9,744 nucleotides of DNA from Methanomicrobiales archaeon (GTDB lineage: Archaea; Halobacteriota; Methanomicrobia; Methanomicrobiales; JACTUA01). This document shows positions 5,858 through 9,744 of this stretch, in pieces. The DNA is taken from contig JAJRDF010000033.1 in NCBI GenBank assembly GCA_028678555.1, positions 1 to 9,744 on the forward strand, in the 5' to 3' direction. A program made the translations under genes and the position numbers. The notes beneath the pieces were generated by a model, which saw nothing but the letters and a program-made list of their open reading frames with translations, had not been told where the DNA came from and ran no database searches. Numbering within the stretch: position 1 is the stretch's first letter; each line of letters opens with the position of its first letter.

Positions 5858-6784
5858 CTATGCAGGGGAACCCAATAAAACCAGCGCGGCGATCAGGAGG
5901 ACGCTGAAGGCGAGAACCGCTGACCGGACCGCGGACATGATCTCCGGCCCCACCTCCCGGAGGGTACGTTCACCCGGTCCCATGGTGTAGACCCCCGGTT
6001 TGTCGAACCGCGTACCGGTGCCGCCGGCCATCAGCGCCATGGGTATCCCCCCGTTCCACCCCGGCCGCTTCCGGGCGTCGGCCCGAAACCCGTTCCAGGC
6101 AGCGTGGAAACGGCCCCGGAGGGCGAACCAGAAGAGGAGCACGAGGCCGGTGATCCGGGCCGGGAAGAAGGTGGCGAGATCATCCATCCGGGCCGGGGCC
6201 CACCCCAGCCGCTCCCGCTCGTCCCGGTAGCCCAGCATCGCGTCCATGGTGTTCAGTGCCCGGTAGAAGGCCGCGGCGGCGAGACCGCAGCCGGCCAGCG
6301 ATCCCAGGGCAAACCAGAAGAGCGGTGCCGTGATGCTGTCCACCAGGTTCTCGGAAAGGGACTCGTAGGCAGCCGAGAGGACCTGCTCTTCGGTGAGGGA
6401 TCCGGTCTCCCGGCTCACCATCCGCTGTGCCTGCCGCTGCCCGTCCTCCGTGGACCGGTCCAGGGCCTGCACCACCGAGATGGTATGCTCCTCCAGGGAC
6501 CTCCAGGCAAACGTGATCTTGAGGAGGAACGGGCCCGCGAGGAGCATGAGCCACCAGGGGCTGTACCGGTCCACCATGAGGAACGGGAAGGCGAAGAGGG
6601 CCGCGGTGCCGATGGCGCAGATGAGCCCCGCCAGCCGCTGGAGGGGCACAGGCCATGCGGCCGGCCGGCCCCACCACGCGATGAAACGCCCCAGGAGCGC
6701 CACCGGGTGGAGCGGGGACGGGGGATCGCCGATGGCCCGGTCCACCGCGAGGGCCCCGATCAGGACGAGGGGGGCCTCAGCCAT
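5858..6784 (-). CDS. cbiB: Adenosylcobinamide-phosphate synthase, CbiB/CobD-type membrane protein
   Basis: Integral membrane enzyme of cobamide biosynthesis that joins adenosylcobyric acid to aminopropanol or its phosphate. The 308-aa length is normal. Family blocks in order are DRAIGDPPSPLHPVALLGR (15-33), KITFAWRSLEEH (89-100), SRETGSL (124-130), ESLSENLVDSITAPLFW (141-157), NTMDAMLGYR (178-187), RMDDL (199-203) with PAR (208-210), and WNGGIPMALMAGG (243-255). Hydrophobic helices lie near 52-70, 76-90, 152-176, 210-222 and 288-304. The ATG at 6784 overlaps the preceding DUF7524-like gene by 25 nt; there is no clear ribosome site, so reinitiation is likely. Together with pdxST downstream this suggests a cofactor-synthesis operon. 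Bacteria use cbiB or cobD as the symbol for this enzyme, and cobD also names a different decarboxylase. Confidence 0.93.
   Translation of the reverse strand: MAEAPLVLIGALAVDRAIGDPPSPLHPVALLGRFIAWWGRPAAWPVPLQRLAGLICAIGTAALFAFPFLMVDRYSPWWLMLLAGPFLLKITFAWRSLEEHTISVVQALDRSTEDGQRQAQRMVSRETGSLTEEQVLSAAYESLSENLVDSITAPLFWFALGSLAGCGLAAAAFYRALNTMDAMLGYRDERERLGWAPARMDDLATFFPARITGLVLLFWFALRGRFHAAWNGFRADARKRPGWNGGIPMALMAGGTGTRFDKPGVYTMGPGERTLREVGPEIMSAVRSAVLAFSVLLIAALVLLGSPA
5873..5881 (-). promoter_or_regulatory. Possible internal TATA box before pdxS
   Basis: The minus strand reads GTTTTATTG about 30 nt before the pdxS ATG. It lies inside the last codons of cbiB (Val-Leu-Leu-Gly), so it may simply be coding sequence. 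If functional, it would give pdxST a nearly leaderless transcript independent of the upstream genes. Confidence 0.3.
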
Positions 6785-7302
6785 GCCAGGATCGCCGCCG
6801 AGAGGAGGGCCAGGAAGGAGAGCACGCTGAAGAGTACCGGTTGCTCAATGGCCGGCTGCGCCAGGATCCACCATGCGGCATAGAGCAGGACACCGGCAGC
6901 GATGAGGACCGGTGCCGCCCGGTGCAGGGGGAAGTGGCTCCGCACGGGTGGCTGCGGAAGAGGCTTCTCCTCCACGACCTTCTGGACTGCAGCGGGGGTG
7001 ACCGTTACCCGAAGGACCACCTTCCGCATCCCGTAGCCGGTGATGACCTCCAGGTCAAAGGTACCGGGCGGGGCATCCCCCTTCACCGGGATGGAGAGGG
7101 AACCCTCCCCCTGGACGAAGAGGTTCTGCTGCATGAACGTGGTGAACCGGGCGGCGTTCGCCGCCGAGACCGAGAGATGGAGGGGATGCCCATGGTTCAC
7201 GAGGGCCAGATCCAGGCTCTTTCCTGCCGGGACCTCAGCCGCAAGGGGCGCCTCGATGGAGTTGATCCCCCGCCGGTTCAGGTGGATCTCGGTGGGCGCC
7301 AT
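6760..7302 (-). CDS. DUF7524-like membrane-anchored protein
   Basis: A 180-aa protein of unknown function. Residues 1-102 form a predicted beta-rich domain with the pattern I recall from the archaeal DUF7524 family: an N-terminal IHLNRRGINSI, LALVNHGHPLHLSVS (32-46), and EVITGYGMRKVVLRVTV (85-101). A proline-rich linker (114-125) leads to two membrane helices at about 129-149 and 156-176. There is no signal peptide. The ATG at 7302 was preferred over a longer frame starting at 7377 because it lies 10 nt after the Trm112-like stop, has GGGGTG just upstream, and starts where the family does; the longer frame would run through the neighbour gene. It overlaps cbiB, so a role beside that membrane enzyme is possible but unproven. 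Family assignment is from memory. Confidence 0.8.
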   Translation of the reverse strand: MAPTEIHLNRRGINSIEAPLAAEVPAGKSLDLALVNHGHPLHLSVSAANAARFTTFMQQNLFVQGEGSLSIPVKGDAPPGTFDLEVITGYGMRKVVLRVTVTPAAVQKVVEEKPLPQPPVRSHFPLHRAAPVLIAAGVLLYAAWWILAQPAIEQPVLFSVLSFLALLSAAILAWLRPPSS

Positions 7303-7312
7303 CCGCACCCCG

Positions 7313-7498
7313 TTACTCCGGCCCGGTCCCGCGGGGCAGGAGGTCCGGGATCCCCTCGTGGATGGGGTAATCGACACGGCACCCGTTGCAGCGCAGCGTC
7401 CCTTCCAGGATCTCCTCCCCCGTCTCCTCGACCACCTGCAGCTCCAGGTCGCCCTTGCAGGTGGGGCAGCAGAGGATGGGGAGGAGCCGCCGCCTCAT
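7313..7498 (-). CDS. Trm112-like zinc protein
   Basis: A 61-aa zinc-ribbon protein of the Trm112/UPF0434 family. It has two cysteine pairs, C11-P-T-C14 and C37-N-G-C40, which should bind one zinc, followed by the family ending DYPIHEGIPDLLP (43-55). In archaea and eukaryotes Trm112 binds and activates several methyltransferases that modify tRNA, rRNA and release factor. Here no methyltransferase is adjacent, so partners must be encoded elsewhere. The ATG overlaps the purA stop codon (ATGA), with GAGG 8 nt upstream inside purA, indicating coupled translation. Short length is normal for the archaeal form. Confidence 0.88.
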   Translation of the reverse strand: MRRRLLPILCCPTCKGDLELQVVEETGEEILEGTLRCNGCRVDYPIHEGIPDLLPRGTGPE

Positions 7499-8505
7499 CG
7501 CTCCTTCCTCAGGTCAATGATCTGGGAGAGCTCGGGTCCCGTGGAGATCAGGGTCACCGGGATCCCGATGTCCTCCTCCGCTTTGCTGATGAACTCCTTT
7601 GCAGGGGCGGACAGCTTCCGGTAGTCTGTGACACCGGTGCAGGCGGGATCGATCCGATCGATTCCGGTGATGGCGGCCTGGGTGGCCCCGTTCACCATGG
7701 CCGAGTAGCGGGCCATCTTCCCGTCCCATTCCCCGATCCGGCGGGGCCGGTGGGTGACGGTACCAAACTCCTCGATCCCCAGCTCGTGGGCCTCCTCGGG
7801 AGTCATCTCAGTGGAGAAGGGTCCCTCGCCCACCCGGGTGGGGTACGCCTTGAAGACCACGATCACCTCGTCGATCCGCGTGGGTCCTACCCCATTGTCG
7901 GCCGCAATCTGGGAGGCGGAGGTGTCCTTGCTCGTGACAAAGGGATAGGTGCCGAAGTAGAGGGAGATGCCGAAGCCCTGGGTTCCCTCCAGGATCACCG
8001 AGTCCCCGTCATCCAGCGTCTCGTTGATCTCCTCGGCCACGTCCATGGTGAACTCGGCGAGTTCCGGGAGATCCTTGGCCTGCCGTCCCACCCGCAGCAC
8101 CCGGTCGGAGTTGGCAGGGCCGCAGCCGGTTCCGGTGGAACCAATCTTCTTGGACAGGTGCTCGGACCCCCTGTCCCGCTGGATGTGGGCTTCGTCGATG
8201 ATGCCGCAGCGGAGGTCCATGAAGGTCCGTCCCCGGACGTTCAGGAGGTCCAGCTCATGCATGAAGACCCGGGGATCCACGAGGACACCGCTCCCGATGC
8301 AGAGGAGGGCATCCGGGTAGACGAAACCGGAGGGGACCATCCGGATCCCGTAGGATTTCTCCCCGATCTTCACTGTGTGGCCTGCGTTGGGCCCCACGCC
8401 TCCCCGGGAGATGATCGCCGGCCGGTCGCTGTGTGCGATATGGGCCACGATCTTGCCCTTCCCTTCATCCCCAAAAAAACCGCCAACAATGACTGTACAG
8501 ACCAT
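7495..8505 (-). CDS. purA: Adenylosuccinate synthetase, short archaeal type
   Basis: Catalyses IMP + aspartate + GTP to adenylosuccinate, the first committed step to AMP. Residues are numbered from the ATG at 8505: phosphate loop GGFFGDEGKGK (8-18) with catalytic Asp13, NAGHT (40-44) with His43, GSTGTGCGP (122-130), EGTQG (173-177), TRVGEGPFSTE (223-233), HRPRRIGEWDG (252-262) and STGPEL (321-326). At 336 aa it lacks about 90 residues found in bacterial enzymes, as is known for archaeal PurA. An in-frame ATG at 8523 would add MVIDPQ, but related proteins begin close to MVCTVIVGG, and the TATA-like box lies 35 nt before 8505, so the shorter start fits better. First gene of the purA-to-pdxT cluster. 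Confidence 0.95.
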   Translation of the reverse strand: MVCTVIVGGFFGDEGKGKIVAHIAHSDRPAIISRGGVGPNAGHTVKIGEKSYGIRMVPSGFVYPDALLCIGSGVLVDPRVFMHELDLLNVRGRTFMDLRCGIIDEAHIQRDRGSEHLSKKIGSTGTGCGPANSDRVLRVGRQAKDLPELAEFTMDVAEEINETLDDGDSVILEGTQGFGISLYFGTYPFVTSKDTSASQIAADNGVGPTRIDEVIVVFKAYPTRVGEGPFSTEMTPEEAHELGIEEFGTVTHRPRRIGEWDGKMARYSAMVNGATQAAITGIDRIDPACTGVTDYRKLSAPAKEFISKAEEDIGIPVTLISTGPELSQIIDLRKER

Positions 8506-8534
8506 TTGTGGATCAATTACCATGGGTGGTGGGA

Positions 8535-8544
8535 GATTTAAAGG
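8535..8544 (-). promoter_or_regulatory. Putative TATA box for the purA operon
   Basis: The minus strand reads CCTTTAAATC, a good archaeal TATA-like sequence and the most AT-rich point of the 8506-8627 gap. Its centre is 35 nt before the preferred purA start (8505) and only 17 nt before the alternative ATG at 8523. Transcription starting about 25 nt downstream would leave out the first ATG, supporting the shorter protein. Confidence 0.55.
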
Positions 8545-8596
8545 TTATCAGCCGGTTGATCGCCGGGAGGAGCCGTCGTTCGGGAATGGGGGCGTG

Positions 8597-8618
8597 AAAG
8601 GAGGAGAGGGGGGAAAAC
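8597..8618 (-). terminator. Pyrimidine tract after the DUF4405-like gene
   Basis: Beginning 10 nt after the stop of the DUF4405-like gene, the minus strand runs GTTTT then C6, TCTCCTCC and TTTC: 21 consecutive pyrimidines after the G. Pyrimidine and T-rich tracts often mark archaeal transcript ends without a hairpin. It would separate this gene from the purA operon promoter about 60 nt further on. Tentative. Confidence 0.35.
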
Positions 8619-8627
8619 GGGCTGAAC

Positions 8628-8927
8628 TCAGGGAGATTCCTTCCCCGGAGCACCGCCCCGGAGGTACCTCGGCATCCGGGCAAAGTACCGGATATGGAGC
8701 AGCAGGTGGGCCAGGATACAGGCGGCGAGGAGAAAGCTGCTCCAGAGATGCAGATCCTTCCATGCGGACCGGGTCAGACCCAGGAACGGCTCCAGGGCCT
8801 GCGGGTTCAGACCGCCACGGTAGCCCCCCTCCGGGAGCACCCAGAGGGCGATACCGGAGAGGAGGCTCGGGATGAACACGATGAGGGCGATGAGGTCGAC
8901 CAGGGCATTGACGGTAGTGCGGTTCAT
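8628..8927 (-). CDS. DUF4405-like small membrane protein, possible b-type haem protein
   Basis: A 99-aa protein with two membrane helices, about 7-31 and 60-81. The second has the pattern H60-L-W-S...H74-L-L-L-H78, like the DUF4405 family, which is related to cytochrome b561 and has histidines placed for haem binding. A Gly/Pro-rich loop (32-44) joins the helices. The short tail is basic (RMPRYLRGG) and probably cytoplasmic. Only two helices are present, so it would need to form an oligomer or pair with another membrane protein to make a complete haem site. No redox partner is adjacent. It is separated from purA by 122 nt and has its own TATA-like TGTTTATCC about 39 nt before the start. Function is not established. 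Confidence 0.75.
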   Translation of the reverse strand: MNRTTVNALVDLIALIVFIPSLLSGIALWVLPEGGYRGGLNPQALEPFLGLTRSAWKDLHLWSSFLLAACILAHLLLHIRYFARMPRYLRGGAPGKESP

Positions 8928-8961
8928 GAGGAATCCCGGTTCCCATTTGTATCGGGATCAG

Positions 8962-8970
8962 GGATAAACA
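8962..8970 (-). promoter_or_regulatory. Putative TATA box for the DUF4405-like gene
   Basis: The minus strand reads TGTTTATCC, centred 39 nt before the ATG at 8927, within an AT-rich patch in a GC-rich background. The predicted leader is about 13 nt and contains no clear Shine-Dalgarno sequence. Confidence 0.4.
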
Positions 8971-9026
8971 ATAACCTCTGGACATTGCCTGGACCTTGAT
9001 TCCCCTGGCGGTCTGCTGTCGGCCGC

Positions 9027-9078
9027 TGCGGGAGGGGAGAGGCCCCCTCCCGGTCCCTCCCCCGGTGAGGATAGCCCG
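9027..9078 (+). repeat. Intergenic repeat module A, copy 4
   Basis: Stem GGGAGGGG (9030-9037) pairs with CCCCTCCC (9044-9051) around a 6-nt loop, followed by GGTCCCTCCCCC, GGTGAGGATAGCCCG. The loop differs from the AAA of copies 1 and 3. The minus strand has four G-runs with loops of 1-3 nt. Upstream CTGTCGGCCGCTGC resembles the sequence before copies 2 and 3. It lies between the divergent DUF4405-like and HAD phosphatase genes. Confidence 0.8.
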
Positions 9079-9121
9079 GTTGTCCCTTGTGATACCCGGA
9101 TTGATCGATGATTCAGAAAAA

Positions 9122-9176
9122 ACCGGCGGAGGTGCCCACCTGGCGGGGGTGGTAATCCCGAGGAGCGTCCCGGTAG
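9122..9176 (+). repeat. Intergenic repeat module B, copy 5
   Basis: GCCCAC (9134-9139) again begins 104 nt after the module A stem at 9030. It sits in its own small inverted repeat, AGGTG and CACCT. CGGG (9144-9147) can pair with CCCG (9157-9160), a shorter stem than in other copies, and AGCGTCCCGGTAG (9164-9176) differs from copy 1 at one base. The full composite element is 9030-9176. From 9177 to 9406 I see only the TTTCACGCCNCC motif and the leader of the next gene. Confidence 0.72.
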
Positions 9177-9406
9177 TACTACTCTCCTGTTTCACGCCGC
9201 CGTTTCTCAATCAGTAAAAACTGCAGACGTCGCCGTGTGGCCGGTCCCTTCCCGGGAGTGTCCATACCTCGACGGTTCCGGAAAAGGACGATCAGGGAAT
9301 CATGACCGGGGTAGCAATTCGGATTCTCCTGCACTTTGACGACCCTCATGTTCTAGACCTCCGGCATCCCACGGTGGTTCAGGAATGGATGGGAGGAGAT
9401 GGGAGT

Positions 9407-9744
9407 ATGAAACCGATCCGCGGGCTCTTGATGGACCTGGACGGCGTTCTCCATGTCGGGTCATCACCGGTAACGGGAGCCGCAGGCGCGCTGGCCGCCC
9501 TCCGCTCACGTGGCCTCCCGCTCCGATTCCTCTCCAATTCCACCAGGAGGTCGCGTGAATCAGTGGCCGCCCGGCTGCAGGGGATGGGGCTGGCCATCAT
9601 GGAGGACGAGATCCTCACCCCCGCGGGTGCAGCCACCGGGTGGCTTGCAGCCAGGGGATTACGCCGGTGCCTGCTCCTGACCACCGGCGACGTGGACCGG
9701 GACTTCCTGAGCGGGGGGATCCTGCCCGTGCAGGAAGGGGCGGA
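9407..9744 (+). CDS. HAD-IIA family phosphatase, LHPP-like (N-terminal part)
   Basis: The first 112 residues of a phosphatase cut off by the window edge. It opens with KPIRGLLMDLDGVLHVG, where Asp10 is the nucleophile and Asp12 the acid/base of HAD enzymes. RFLSNSTRRSRES (40-52) is motif II, with Ser43 in the usual Thr/Ser place and Asn44 next. The spacing and the following LTPAGAA (85-91) resemble the LHPP/HDHD2 branch of HAD-IIA, whose known members cleave phosphate esters or phospho-amino acids; the substrate here is not known. The ATG at 9407 is favoured because GGGAGGAG lies 8 nt upstream and the DxD motif then falls at residues 10-12. The frame stays open upstream with ATGs at 9389 and 9302, but neither has a ribosome site. 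It is divergent from the DUF4405-like gene. Confidence 0.9.
   Translation, partial: MKPIRGLLMDLDGVLHVGSSPVTGAAGALAALRSRGLPLRFLSNSTRRSRESVAARLQGMGLAIMEDEILTPAGAATGWLAARGLRRCLLLTTGDVDRDFLSGGILPVQEGA

Noticed and set aside
4447..5907. 486-codon plus-strand open frame opposite pdxT and pdxS
   Set aside because: Low-complexity composition (GDPGGIRHPG type) and exact opposition to two well-conserved genes; a GC-driven shadow.
6841..8541. 566-codon plus-strand open frame opposite purA, the Trm112-like gene and the DUF7524-like gene
   Set aside because: It is antisense to three conserved genes, rich in Gly, Asp, His, Arg and Pro as expected from reading GC-rich codons backwards, and shows no recognisable motif.
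8597..8618. GAAAGGAGGAGAG on the plus strand as a ribosome site for a hidden gene
   Set aside because: No plausible start codon and conserved frame follow; it is antisense to the DUF4405-like gene and better explained as a pyrimidine tract on the other strand.
9302..9406. In-frame upstream extension of the HAD phosphatase (ATG at 9302, 35 extra residues)
   Set aside because: The residues do not resemble the family, there is no ribosome site before 9302, and the ATG at 9407 has a strong one and gives the normal N-terminus.

Overview
The window looks like the chromosome of a GC-rich euryarchaeon, most likely a methanogen of the Methanomicrobiales type. This is an inference from four things: a short archaeal-type adenylosuccinate synthetase, a DUF7524-like membrane protein of a family I know from euryarchaea, a minimal Trm112-like zinc protein, and AT-rich TATA-like boxes 27-39 nt upstream of several starts that lack Shine-Dalgarno sequences. 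No tRNA, rRNA, CRISPR array or transposase is visible.

Layout. All complete genes are on the minus strand. In transcription order they are: a small DUF4405-like membrane protein (8628-8927); a tightly packed cluster purA - Trm112-like - DUF7524-like - cbiB - pdxS - pdxT (8505 down to 4371), with overlaps or gaps of 10 nt or less throughout; a universal-stress/universal-stress/GNAT acetyltransferase fusion (2641-3960); and a two-gene ABC-2 exporter, ATPase then permease (2523 down to 383). At the right edge an LHPP/HAD-IIA-type phosphatase begins on the plus strand at 9407 and runs off the window.

How the genes fit together. The central cluster joins AMP synthesis (PurA), the aminopropanol step of cobamide synthesis (CbiB) and pyridoxal-phosphate synthesis (PdxS/PdxT). 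A biochemical link is plausible: the CobD-type enzyme that supplies CbiB with aminopropanol phosphate is PLP-dependent. The DUF7524-like membrane protein overlaps cbiB by 25 nt.

The most unusual content is outside the genes. Three intergenic regions (1-382, 3961-4370, 8928-9406) carry a composite GC-rich element on the plus strand. Module A is a GGGAGGGGG/CCCCCTCCC hairpin followed by a C-rich tail and GTGAGGA-like sequence. Module B is a GCCCAC block, a GGGGGC hairpin and AGCGTCCCAGTAG. In all three full copies the start of A and the GCCCAC of B are exactly 104 nt apart, although the sequence between them is barely conserved. Extra A and B copies sit beside the full ones with periods of roughly 90-103 nt. 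This could be a family of structured RNAs or a non-autonomous repeat element; I do not recognise it. A second short motif, TTTCACGCCNCC, occurs exactly three times, always between genes.
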